Assembly: GCF_021134715.1 (NCBI RefSeq)
Contig: NC_060023.1
Span: 496,001-560,000, forward strand
DNA length: 64,000 nt
Reading direction: 5' to 3'
Source of the DNA: Daphnia pulex
Taxonomy: Eukaryota; Arthropoda; Branchiopoda; Diplostraca; Daphniidae
Numbering within the stretch: position 1 is the first letter of the stretch; the number at the start of each line of letters is the position of its first letter. The notes below the pieces were generated by a model. The model worked only from the letters and a program-made list of their open reading frames with translations. It searched no databases and was not told the DNA's origin. The position numbers and the translations under genes are program-made. Positions 1 through 11,053 of the stretch are shown in pieces.

Positions 1-771
1 TCAAAATAAACAAGGCAATATAAATTGGCGCCAGTAGATATAATATCGGATAAGTCGAAAATGTCGTTGCGTGGGTTTATAGATAATGATGCGGGGTTCT
101 TTGGATAACTTCTCATTGATTACACAACCGAGAAGATTTAGGAGGTTTCACCGTTTTGACTGGATCTGAGCCCTGTAAAATGTGCCATAATTGAAATAAG
201 CCATCAAATTAGTCAATTAAATATCAGCTCATAACATATGAATGATAGGCTACCCTTTCCATTTTTGTTAGAAAATGATTATTTCAGTCCTCGTTCGAAC
301 AAAAGAAAGGCGAGAAGGGCTTGAATGTGTTGGAATATAAACAGCTGGGCAGAATGTGTGTGGCGATTTGAGCTATAGTGCTTCCCATTTTTATACCGGC
401 GCTTGAATAACTGGGCAGCAAATTAAATCCTTGAAATTAGCATACGTCGTCCTTAAACTATTATTGGCTCCAGCAGCAACTCAATTACACAAAAGTGATT
501 TCCAATTGGGTAATATATACAGCGTACACAATGAAATACACGCCACAAGACTATCTTATGAAACATTAAAAAGTCCTTTTGCATTTTAATTATCTCAACT
601 ATAATAGAACCGAGAATAAAAGTGGCGCAATCAAGAATCATAGCAGTGGATTGGGCAAACTGTATAGAATGAAGGTTATAAATTACTGATTGCACCTTTC
701 AAACTATTAATTCAATTTGCTTGCGTCAGCAGAAAAGAAATAAAAAGATAGACATTTAATCCCCAAGATAA
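1..771. other. Intergenic, AT-rich, no gene seen
   Basis: I see no supported coding exon, RNA gene or element here. The only open frame (about 80 codons, minus strand) has no signal, motif or splice context. A minus-strand AATAAA (plus-strand tttatt at 772-777) just to the right probably serves the gene ending at 885. Confidence 0.4.
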
Positions 772-884
772 TTTATTGAATGAAATGAAGAAAATAATAA
801 AATTTCTGTATTTTTCATATCAAGAAATTACATCAGAAAAAAGAATAAAATAATAAAATTTGTTGATTAATATTAATATTAGAA

Positions 885-2626
885 TTAATTGGTGTTGCAT
901 CCGGGGACGTTGGAAGGCCAATCGCAGGCGTTGATACTCGGCCGGTAAACCAATCCGTTAGAGCACGTCTATCAATCAATCAATCAGATTTAATGCAAAT
1001 TAAATATGTTCCACTTTTATTATTTCGTAAAAAAAAATCTATGAATAATTCAATCTATTTAGTCTTTCGAGGTTAAATGTATAGACTCACGAAGGTGTGG
1101 TAATTGTATTGGGAGCACATGAAGAAATTCGGCGAGCAACTAGCCGTCGGGTAATTTCCAGACGATTTGCCCAGGCAACTGAATTCGCCCATTTCGTGCA
1201 ACGGCATCACGTCATGGGTTTTCGTCGGCCAACTGATGGTCGTTTTCAACGCTGTTGATTTCGTCGTGTAAGTCTCAGGTAATAACGTCGGGAATTGCCT
1301 CATCCGATTCTTCCTCATTTTATTGGTAGTGGCGGGAGATTTGAAATCGGCCAATTTGCTGGGCGGAACCACGCCCGAATGGTCGCGGATAAAATCCAGT
1401 TGACTGCGGACGCGGGTCAGAAGGTTCGGCCTTTTATTATCGTTCATCCGCTTGTTGGTTTTCATCCTGCAGCTTCCGGAATTGGCTCTTCCGGCCACTC
1501 CGACGACGAACCACCTGTCCAATTTCGGGTTGTAATAATTCAACGGCCCACCATCGTCGCCCTGTTTTAAATTAATACAATTTTGCAAACATTTTAAGAT
1601 TACTATTCATTTTGATTAAATACAAAAATTACGTAACAGAAGCGACGATTGTGAGATCCATCGGTGCAGATGACACTGTCGCCGGAGAAGGGCCCAACTC
1701 CGGCCAACTTTTGGCAATGGCCGTCGCTCCCGAACGAGGAGATGACGGTCGTGTTGACTCGACGCAAAACGGGACTGGATTCCCTTAGGCAACACTGGTG
1801 AGCTGATGACGCAATTAATACGAAAATTTATTTTGATTGATTTAATTATAATTCTAGTACTTCCGGTTGATTGGCCCCATCCGGTGAAGACGACGGAATC
1901 GTTGACTTGATCGGGATCGTGAGCGAACGGCAGACAGGCCGGCTGGACGTAATCTAATCCAATTAAATTCGTGAGTGAATTCATTTCAATTTAAATCAAT
2001 TAAAATTAATTTTACCGTTAAGAATGGCGGGTTTCGATAGTAAAATGACGGCAATGTCGTGTTCCAGTAGGTTGGCGGTAATTTCCGGGACGGCCAGAAC
2101 TTTCCAGTTGTGGATTTGGTGATGGGCGCGGTCGCTGCTGCCGGGACTGACGTCACGGGAGCCCAGGGTGATGTTGATGAGGCTGAAAAGTCTGTCGGTG
2201 CCGTCCTCGACGATGCAATGGGCGGCCGTGAGGATGTGCTGGTCGCTGATTAGCGTCCCACCGCAGGTGAAATATTTCCCGCTGGGATTTTGAACGAGGA
2301 GGTGAGCCACCCACGGGAACTCGTTGAACAGCAAATTCGGCCGTCCGCATTGAACCGGAGCTGTTGTAAATATAAATATTAACAGAAATCAATTGGAAAT
2401 GTCAGTTTTCAAGTGAATAATTTGTGTAATTAATTAATTAATTGATTAATTAATAATTGTGTAATAATAAACAGAAATCCATTTAAAATAGAAGAAGATC
2501 AAATCAATTAGTTAAATTACCTTTTTGATGAGTTTCACCTGCCAGGGATAATAACAGTATAATAACATAAAATAAAGGAAGAATGGCAAACACGCTGGCC
2601 GAGTTATTACTATTGGCAATGGCCAT
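885..2626 (-). CDS. Secreted serine protease homologue (Ser to Asp) with C-terminal CBM14
   Basis: Six exons: 2626-2521, 2360-2016, 1953-1861, 1802-1633, 1561-1091, 968-885 (422 aa), all GT-AG and phase-consistent. The protein has a signal peptide (about residues 1-25), an S1A fold (about 36-290), a Thr/Lys-rich linker and a six-cysteine CBM14 (about 365-421). His (H83 in LTAAHC) and Asp (D137 in HDIAV) of the triad are present, but the nucleophile motif reads GDDGGP, so Asp241 sits where Ser195 should be. Hydrolysis is therefore not expected, and binding through the fold and chitin is more likely. Between CGRP and NEFPW the usual R-I(V/A)GG activation site is missing: paralogues have about 15 residues here and this copy has none. 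A 58-bp intron interrupts the exon after GWGQ, where the paralogues have none. The start was chosen for the hydrophobic leader. It could still be a decaying copy, but the frame is intact throughout. Confidence 0.8.
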
Positions 2627-3100
2627 TTTGAAACAATCGTACAATAACGGCCGGTTATTAGGCACTTGTTGCGACTGATGGCCAGGATCGTCGTTGACTG
2701 TGCTATGCTGATGTCGTTCAGATTCCAACTGGTGACCCAAATGGACTTTTCTATACAGTGTTTCATTTCCTATTTTCTGAGCGTCGTGAGATGTGTGATG
2801 TGTTAGGCAATTTAATTATGCGCTAATATAATAACCTTGGTGAAAAAGTTGCCTTTTCTTCTGGAATTCGATTGCACAATACATTGGCGTATATAGTTCA
2901 TGATTGAATTGAATTAAAAAGCTACTGATGCACCTTCTACGGAGCTACACGATCAATTGTCGAGTAAGAATTCATGCTGGATGCAGTAATACGTAATGGA
3001 CTACTTTATTGGAATTGATAGGAACTGATTAATACATTCTTAACTTGCAGCCAAGAAAATCGACAATCGAGTGGAAAATTAAATCAAAATCGGATATTTC
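2627..3100. other. Intergenic between two pseudoprotease genes
   Basis: This must hold the promoter of the gene starting at 2626 and the 3' flank of the next one. A minus-strand TATATA lies near 2891, about 265 bp upstream of the ATG, so either the 5' UTR is long or this is not the promoter. From about 3040 the sequence matches the 3' flanks at about 7083 and 10978 (cttg..gtagccaagac type), which marks the left edge of the tandem duplication. Confidence 0.4.
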
Positions 3101-5053
3101 TTAATGACATCCGGCGACGTTGGAAGGATAATCACAGACGCCAATTTCCTCCCGATAAACCAAATTAGAAGCGCAGTTCTGCAACGAAATGATATAAGAA
3201 TAAGATCCACTTATCTTTGATTTCAATGTCAGAAAACTTACGAAAAGGTAAGCGTTGCCGTTTGAGCAGGTGTAAAATGTATTGGAGCAGCTGGATTCCG
3301 GATTGGGGTAGTTGCCGTTGGCTTTACCAGCACAGCTGAAAGTTGTCGGTGATGGGTTGGTAATGGATGTCGTAGTGGTTGGGGTTGTTGTTGCCTCGGT
3401 GGTGGGTGTTGTTGTCTTCTCAGTTGTCGTTTCAGTCGTCGTTGTTGTTGGGCTTTTCGTTGATGTCGACTGGGAAATAGTTTGAGTTGTTGTTGGAGTG
3501 GTCGTCGGTGTCGTTTTAATTGTTGTCGTCAACGTCGTCCGGATCATCAAAGGAGTGGTGCTAAAGTCGGACCCTGGTGCGATGATTTGCTGGACCCACG
3601 TCGAATAGGAGCTCAATCTTGAGTAGCCGGACGGATAGTCCAACTCGCAACCTCCGTAAAAGGAAACGATCCCGATCTGTGTCCAAGTTCCATCCGGTTG
3701 TCTGAAATTCAGCGGCCCACCCAAGTCACCCAAGTCACCGTTGTAACCCTGTTTGGATATAGGTAACCAGGCAGTGAAATGATTTCACATTGATTTTGGT
3801 GTTGCGATTCAATTAATAATCAAATGGCTTACGCTGCATATTCCGCTACCATTGGCTCCGCTAGTGCACACCGTATTTCCCGTGATATTGATATAACCGA
3901 AACTGGAGTACGACTGCTGGCATTGGGCATTGGAGATGACCGGAACCGTCACTTTGCGGAGTACCACACTGCCGCTAGTAGCACCTTGAAGTCAAAAGAT
4001 GCAATTCCTGTTAATTATTGCACACGTTTATGTTTTTGATAAAAAGCAGAACCCTGTATAGATACCGTAGGAAGTGAGACCCCATCCGGCAACGGTGGCA
4101 TACTCGCCGGCGTAATTCGGCCCGTTGGGAGCGGCCAAACAAACTGGGCGGATGTATTCTGTTCGATAATAGAAATTGTTGCGTGTTTTTAAATTCAATT
4201 TGAACAAATCGCGCAACAAATATTTAATCAGTAAAATTGGTATACCAATTTTACTGATTAAATATACTACGTGTGTAAATATTATACGGGTGAAGGTCAC
4301 TGGTGTAGCGAGATAGACGAGAGCAATGTTGTTATCCAACCGAAAATCGTTGTTGATATCGTACGTGTCCCAATCCCATCCACTGTGAACCAATAGGCCT
4401 AGACCCTCGTACATTTTGGCATTCGCTTCGGTGGATAAGCTCGAGCGATTGTGCAATCCCAGGTAGACGAGGATCGACCTTGTTTTCTCCCTGTTAGTTG
4501 AATATGCGGCCAGATCGAAGTAGACGAAACAAAGTCAATGATTCAATTCATTTCTGGATGCGCAGTTAATAAACATGGATAGACTCACTTATATACTGTC
4601 GCACAGGAGGCTGACGTGAGAATCCATCGTTCAGATATCAAACTTCCTCCGCAGTTCTGACTGTAGCCAAACTCCGTTTCTACCTGAAGGTAGGCTTGCC
4701 ACGGAAATTCGTTGGGGGCCGTTTCTACTCCACCGGCGATCTTTCCGTCGACCATCCGGTTGACATCATTGGACACTCCGCAATCTGCAAACGAAGATCT
4801 CTCCGCTGCCATTATAAAAGTTAAATTAATTGATAAATACTATGCATGTGAATTTATTACGTAACTTACCATTTGAAACAGCAGGATCGTTTAAAGTTGT
4901 TGACGACAGGCCCTTGACGGAGAGCGGATGAACGACGACGTTAGTAACTGAAGACGCCAACGGAATAACCGAACAGAAACCCAAAGTGGCCACACCCAGA
5001 CAGATGCTGACGACCATTAGGGCAAAGTTAGATCTAATGCTTTTGACAGACAT
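3101..5053 (-). CDS. Serine protease homologue with no catalytic triad, Thr-rich linker, CBM14
   Basis: Seven exons: 5053-4870, 4805-4589, 4490-4288, 4158-4066, 3984-3833, 3748-3242, 3178-3101 (477 aa). It has a signal peptide (1-27), a short prodomain, an activation site at K83-IAGG, a brachyurin-like S1A domain (about 84-330), a Thr/Pro linker and CBM14 (last about 55 residues, split by an intron before the third last cysteine). All three triad positions are changed: His to Ser128 (LTSASC), Asp to Asn (DNNIAL) and Ser to Leu292 (GDLGDLGGP). The C42-C58 cysteines are kept. The region after the nucleophile (GIVSF, PSGYSR) matches the one active protease of the window. It is the sister of the gene at 7159-9106: exon 1 and exon 2 lengths are identical, and so are most intron positions. 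A strong TATA lies 58 bp upstream. Likely a secreted, chitin-associated pseudoenzyme. Confidence 0.85.
4220..4265. repeat. Perfect 46-nt palindrome inside an intron
   Basis: Arms of 23 nt (4220-4242 and 4243-4265) are exactly complementary and centred on ggta/tacc. The sister gene has only the left arm (about 8327-8350), so this is a recent inverted duplication. It lies in the intron between exons 3 and 4, close to the donor, and could form a hairpin in the pre-mRNA. Confidence 0.9.
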
Positions 5054-5110
5054 GTTATTCAGCTATGAAAACAGGAGCGAATGACGCGCTGACTCTCAAA
5101 TTCAACGTTT

Positions 5111-5118
5111 CTTATATA
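5111..5118 (-). promoter_or_regulatory. TATA box (TATATAAG)
   Basis: It lies 58 bp upstream of the ATG at 5053. The same box is conserved in the duplicate at 9164-9171. Confidence 0.7.
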
Positions 5119-7082
5119 GCCCTTCGACTCGACTGGATTATTCACATACGCAATAAGCCAATAAAATGAAGGGAATATATTTAATCGCAAGGTTCACGAG
5201 GTAATTATATTCCTCTAAATTGTTTATTATTGCCTTTTGAAAATGCCGCTTCTATTGGTCGTACGATATTGTGAAATTGAAACGTTATTCTGTTGATCAG
5301 CACGTTCGTTTCACCTTATTGGCTAATAGCAGCGCCAAAATCCCAACTTGTTGTTTACTGCGCTCGTTATTTTCCTTATTGGGGCTTCACATTCTATTGA
5401 AATATATGGCTGGTGATTACCTTTGAAACTCTAATCACAAAAGAAAAATGGCCTCTTTCATCTCGAAATAATAAACACGATTCAATTCGTTTTACAGCAC
5501 CGAAGGGCATTGTGTACGATAAGATATGAAGATGATAACATCGGATTATTTGTTTTTTTTATCTCCCTACTGGTTTTATTTCCCGTGTTTGAAATTTGAA
5601 CAACATTATTTACAAAGAAGGTTTACCTTGGGGGAAATTGGGGATGTTTGGTCTTTAATTGTCGTAAATTAATTATCATAAATTAATTGTCATTCCTTCC
5701 TTCCATGAAAAAATGGTTTAGTGAAAAATCACAAAATTTTTTTTATTGATCTGTTCTATTGTTACATTGTAACTACAAAAGAAATAATTTAAAAAAATAC
5801 AATATCGACTTCCAAGAGTCCTGTAGAATCGATATTTATCATTTCCATCGATATTAATCATGCAAATTAGAAGACGACGTGCCGTCTGCTAAAGAGAGTA
5901 AAAGTTCGAAAAAGAGAGTAAGATACCAATTTTAAGACTACAAAGAGAAGAAATGATTAGCCCCTTTTTTTTAGAACTCACACGTGTGTGCACGAAAAAT
6001 AGCACAACAAATAATCACTAAAATGTGGATGTGGTGTAAACTCTGCTAATTGGCTCTTCATGATCTTCACTCTGGACATACTGTTTGGTAGGTAGATAAA
6101 ACTAACGATGCAAATGCACTGATTTCTAGTAGCTTAAATCAGAGAGTTAAACCTGTTCAATGTTCCTTGCAGCTGCTGTTCCTGTTCCTCACGTTTATGT
6201 GTGGCATTTGATTTGCCATTTGCTGGCAATGTCAAACCTTTTCCTTTCGAAGTGAGAGCCAGCCATCATACCCACGAGAAAAGTCAGTTCTGCATTGTGC
6301 TGTTATTGACTTGTTGTCGGCAGCAATCTCTGCAGCAGTCATCACCTGGGTAATTTGACGATTGTTACGTTTATTCCTGTGACTTGCTAGATATTGTTAC
6401 TGATGCATGACTTGCACAAATGCATTGTACTACATGAAAAATCTTCATTCCTATTGTTTATTAACAATGAAGGTTTCTTCACTATCTCATTTCCAACTTT
6501 TTTCCTTAATAATCCTTGTTGTTTCTGTTAATATTTTTCGTAACAAATTTTTGATTTTTAATTTAGATAAACAGCATCCAGGCTCTAGATTGGAGAAACT
6601 ACCGATGTCGTTGTCGATCGAGTGGCACGGATCTCTACTTCCCATTTCTTCAAATGTCCTCGTCAGTGTGACTGTGGGAATATTCACGAGGACACCCTTA
6701 TTTCCCTATCTCGTCTGATGGAGTCAACGAGTCAACCAGGCAGAAAGGTAGGACTAAATTGATCTCTATTCTTCCTTTTTGACTGTATGGTGAGTTTAAT
6801 TATTAAAACTTGACGTAGTACAGAGTAGGATTATTTAGGAGCTAGGCAGTTAACTGAAAATGTTTATTCTTGCCGCTTTTGTTGACTCAGCCAGCAGGGT
6901 TTATTAAAATAACACTTTTGTATTACGACTACATATCAGGCTTGTTTTGTATCTCACAACTCTGGTGGTGGGTTTAAACAATCAAATTCAAAAACATTTG
7001 AGCTTTAAACACGTCAAGCAAAGTGCAACTAAAACATTTTATGACCAAGAGGGACCTCTGCTGGCACCTGCCCGTCCACAAT
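5119..7082. repeat. Non-coding part of tandem unit A
   Basis: About 2 kb upstream of the gene at 5053, repeated at 9172-10977 with moderate divergence. The copies share a proximal block (to about 5600), a block with ATCGATA and ATGCAAAT motifs near 5830-5870, and a distal part that looks like a spliced plus-strand transcript (segments ending in donor-like signals near 6354 and 6748). Open frames are not conserved between copies, so I read it as non-coding. Confidence 0.6.
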
Positions 7083-7158
7083 CTTGACTTGTAGCCAAGA
7101 CAATCGAGTACACTACTAGTCTACTACATTAGAATTTAAAATCACAATCTTCCAGTTC

Positions 7159-9106
7159 TTAATAGCATCCGGCCACGTTTGAAGGCCAGTCACAGACGCC
7201 AATTTCCTCCCGATAAACCAAATCAGAAGCGCAGTTCTACAAACAAACCAAGAATTAGATTGATTTATCTTTGATTTCAATGTCAGAAAACTTACGAAAA
7301 GGTAAGCGTTGCCGTTTGAGCAGGTGTAAAATGTATTGGAGCAGCTGGATTCCGGATTGGGGTAGTTGCCGTTGGCTTTACCAGCACAGCTGAAAGTTGT
7401 CGGTGATGGGTTGGTAATGGATGTCGTAGTGGTTGGGGTTGTTGTTGCCTCGGTGGTTGGTGTTGTTGTCTTCTGAGTCGTCGTTACAGTCGTCTCGGTG
7501 GACGTCGTTGTTGGGCTTTTTGTTGAAGTTGACTGGGTAATAGTTTGAGTTGTTGTTGGGGCGTCGGTTGGTGCGTCGGTTGGTGCGTCGGTTGGTGCAT
7601 CCGTCGAAGCTGTTTGAGTTGTTGTCGGTGTAATTTTAATTGTTGTCGTCGGCCGAATCATCAAAGGGGTGGTGCTAAAGTCGGACCCTGGTGCGATGAT
7701 TTGCTGGACCCACGCCGAATAGGAGCTCAATCTTGTGTAGCCGGTCGGACGGCCCGACTGGCAACCTCCGTGGAAGGAAGCGATCCCGATCTGTGTCCAA
7801 GTTCCATTCGGCTGTCTGAAATTCAGCGGCCCACCGAAGTCACCGAAGTCACCGAAGCCACTGTAGTCACCCTGTTTGGATGTAGGTAACCAGGCAGTGA
7901 AATGATTTCACATTGATTTTGGTGTTGCGAATCTATTAATAATCAAATGGCTTACTTGGCACGGTCCGCTACCATTGGCTCTACTAGTGCACACCATATT
8001 TCCTGTGATAAAGTTGTAGTACCAATCGCATCCGTCATTGGAGATGACCGGAACCGTCACTTTGCGGAGTACCACACTACCGCTAGCACCTTGAAGTAAA
8101 AAGATGCAATTCCTGTTAATTATTGCACACGTTTATGTTTTTGATAAAAAGTAGAACCCTGTTCTACATACCGTCAAAAGTGGGACCCCATCCGGCAACG
8201 GTGGCATACTCGCCAGCGTAACTCGGCCCGTTGGGAGCGGCCAAACAAACTGGGCGGATGTATTCTGTTCGATAATAGAAATTGTTGCGTGTTTTTAAAT
8301 TCAATTTGAACAAATCGCGCAACAAATATTTAATCAGTAAAATTGGTATTATACGGGTGAAGGTCACTGGTGTAGCGAGATAGACGAGAGCAATGTCGTT
8401 ATCGAACGTGTATGGACCCCATCCACTGTGAACCAATAGGCCTTTTCCCTCGTACATTTTGGCATTCGCCTCGGTGAGTAAACTCGAGCGATTGTGCAAT
8501 CCCAGGTAGACGAGGATCGACTTTGTTTTTCCGCTGTTTAAATGCGGCCGGATCGAAGCAGACCAAAGAAATTTATTCAATGAATTAGTTCGATTAAATT
8601 ACAACATGCGCGATTAATATAGAAATGGAAAGATTCACTTTCTGTTTGTCGCAAGGTTCGCTGAAGTGAGAATCCATCGTTCAGATACCAAACTTCCTCC
8701 GCCGTTGTAAGTGGCACCACTTTCCATTTCTACGTGAAGGTAGGCTTGCCACGGAAATTCGTTGGGGGCCGTTTCTACTCCACCGGCGATCTTTCCGTCG
8801 GCCATCCGGTTGACATCATCGGACACTCCGCAATCGGCAAACGAAGATTTCTCCACTTTATGGAATATAATTAAATGAAACAAAACATTCATGTGCATAT
8901 AGTACGAATGATTGTAACTTACCATTTGAAACAGCTGGATCGTTTAAAGTTGTTGACGACAGACCCTTGACGGAGAGCGGATGAACGACGACGTTAGTAA
9001 CTGAAGACGCCAACGGAATAACCGAACAGAAACCCAAAGTGGCCACACCCAGACAGATGCTGATGACCATTAGGACAAAGTTAGATCTAATGCTTTTGAC
9101 AGACAT
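7159..9106 (-). CDS. Serine protease homologue (His to Asn, Ser to Phe), DAPT linker, CBM14
   Basis: Seven exons: 9106-8923, 8855-8639, 8533-8355, 8264-8172, 8089-7956, 7871-7296, 7236-7159 (486 aa). The order is signal peptide, K-IAGG activation site, S1A domain, linker and CBM14, as in its tandem sister at 3101-5053. His is replaced by Asn128 (LTSANL) and the nucleophile by Phe281 in an expanded GFGDFGDFGGP stretch, while Asp is kept (DNDIAL). Both cysteines of the C42-C58 loop are gone (CGGSL to GGGSL, and HC to NL), so that disulphide has been lost as a pair. The linker contains a TDAPT repeat absent from the sister but shared with the mucin at 13392-14581. No frame break is seen. A secreted, chitin-binding pseudoenzyme is the likely role. 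Confidence 0.85.
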
Positions 9107-9163
9107 GTTATTCAGCTATGAAAACAGGAGCGAATGACGCGCTGACTCTCAAATTCAACGTTT

Positions 9164-9171
9164 CTTATATA
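9164..9171 (-). promoter_or_regulatory. TATA box (TATATAAG)
   Basis: It lies 58 bp upstream of the ATG at 9106, in a promoter block nearly identical to that of the sister gene. Confidence 0.7.
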
Positions 9172-10977
9172 GCCCTTCGACTCGACTGGATTATTCACAT
9201 ACGCAATAAGCCAATATAGTCTAGGGGATATTTAATCGCAAGGTTCACGAGGTAATTATATTCCTCTAAATTGTTTACTATTACCTTTTGAAAATGCCGC
9301 TTCTATTGATCGTGCAATATTGTGAAATTGAAACGTTATTCTGTTGATCAGCACGTTCGTTTCATCTTTATTGGCTAGCAGCGCCAAAATCCCAACTTGT
9401 TGTTTACTGCGCTCGTTATTTTCCTTATTGGGGCCTCACATTCTTTTTAAATTTTTGGCTGGTGATTACCTTTGAAACTCTAATCACAAAAGAAAAATGG
9501 CCTCTTTCAACTCTCGTAATAATAACACGATTCAATTCGTTTTACAGCACCGCGCGAAGGGCATTATGTACGATAAGATATGAAGATGATAACATTGCCA
9601 GGTTATTTGTTTTTTTTTCTCCCTACTGGTTTTATTTCCCGTGTTTGAAAGTATTTAAAAATATTTGCAAATAAGGTTAACCTTGGGGGAATTTGGGGAT
9701 GTTTGGCCTTTAATTGTCGTAAATTAATTGTCGTTCCTTCCACGGAGTTGAAGAAATGGTTAAGTGGAGAATCATGAAAACATATATTTTTTTGAATGCG
9801 CTAAATGAATCATTTTTAAAAATACAATATTGATTTCCAAGTCCTTTAGGATCGATTTTTATCATTTCCATCGATATCAATCATGCAAATTAGAAGACGA
9901 TGTGTCGTCTGCTTTCTCTTGTTTCTTTGTTTGATAGTTTAGAAAGAGAGACCATGGAGAGACAAAGGACAAAGTTTTAAGATTCAAGGAGAATGGTATA
10001 GGAATCTTAGACTCTTAAACCATGACAAGGAGAAAGAATGATTAGCCCCTTTTATTGGAACTTACACGTGGCTGCACGAAAAATAGCACAACAAATAAAA
10101 TCTCGAAAATTTGGTTGTGAACTCTGATGTCGTGGCTCTTCAACGACACCTTCACTCCATACTGTTAAATAGGTAGATAAAACTAATGATGTGAAAGCAA
10201 TGATTGTGGAAGCTCTAATTGAAGAGTTCGAATTCTGTTCAAAATTTGTGAAGTGGTTAGTTTGCGTGGCATTTGATTTGCCATTTATTTACACTGGTAT
10301 CCTTTTCCTTTGCGCAGGTTGGAGGTGAGAGCTAGTCATCATAACCAAGTCATAACGACAAGATCAGTCAGTTCTGCATTATGCTGGTATTGACCTGTCG
10401 TCAGCAGAAATCTCAGCAGTTTCAGTCATCACCTGGGTAATGATATTTGTTATTGTTTCTGTTAATATTTTTCGTAACAAAATTATTATTTTTTATTAAG
10501 AAAAACAACATCCCCCTTGATTGGAGAAATTACCAATGTCGAGGTCATCCTGGTGGAATCAACTTTATATTCTGTGAATGGCCGGAGTGTGGACTGTGGA
10601 TGACTGATGGCTATCTTTCCCAGGCAGAAAGGTAGGACAAATTCATCTCTATTCTTCCTCTTTGACTGTTTGGTGAGTTTTATATTGATCTCTATTTTTT
10701 ATAAATCTTGACATAGTACGGGGTATAGGATTATTCTGGAGCTAGGCAGTTGACTCAAACTCGTTTCTCTTGCCGTTGACTCAGCCAGGATTGATTAAAA
10801 TAACTCTTTTGTAGAACGACTACATATCAGGCATGTTTTATTTTGTACCTCACAACTTTTTCTGTGGGTAAACCATCTTATTCGAAAACATTTGAACTTT
10901 TAAACACGGCAAGCAAAGTGCAACTAAAACATTTTATGACCAAGAGGGACCTCTGCTGGAACCTCCCCGTCCACAAT
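9172..10977. repeat. Non-coding part of tandem unit B
   Basis: Paralogous to 5119-7082. It has the same order of blocks: the proximal promoter, the ATCGATA/ATGCAAAT block near 9850-9900, and the exon-like segment ending in a donor-like gtaggac near 10631. Unit B ends where the flank (gtagccaagacaatcgag) recurs at about 10978. Confidence 0.6.
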
Positions 10978-11053
10978 CTTGACTTGTAGCCAAGACAATC
11001 GAGTACACTACTAGTCTACTACATTAGAATTTAAAATCGCAATCTTCCAGTTC

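Noticed and set aside
6407-6718. 103-codon plus-strand frame in unit A
   Set aside because: The frame is not conserved in the duplicate unit B, so it is unlikely to be coding.
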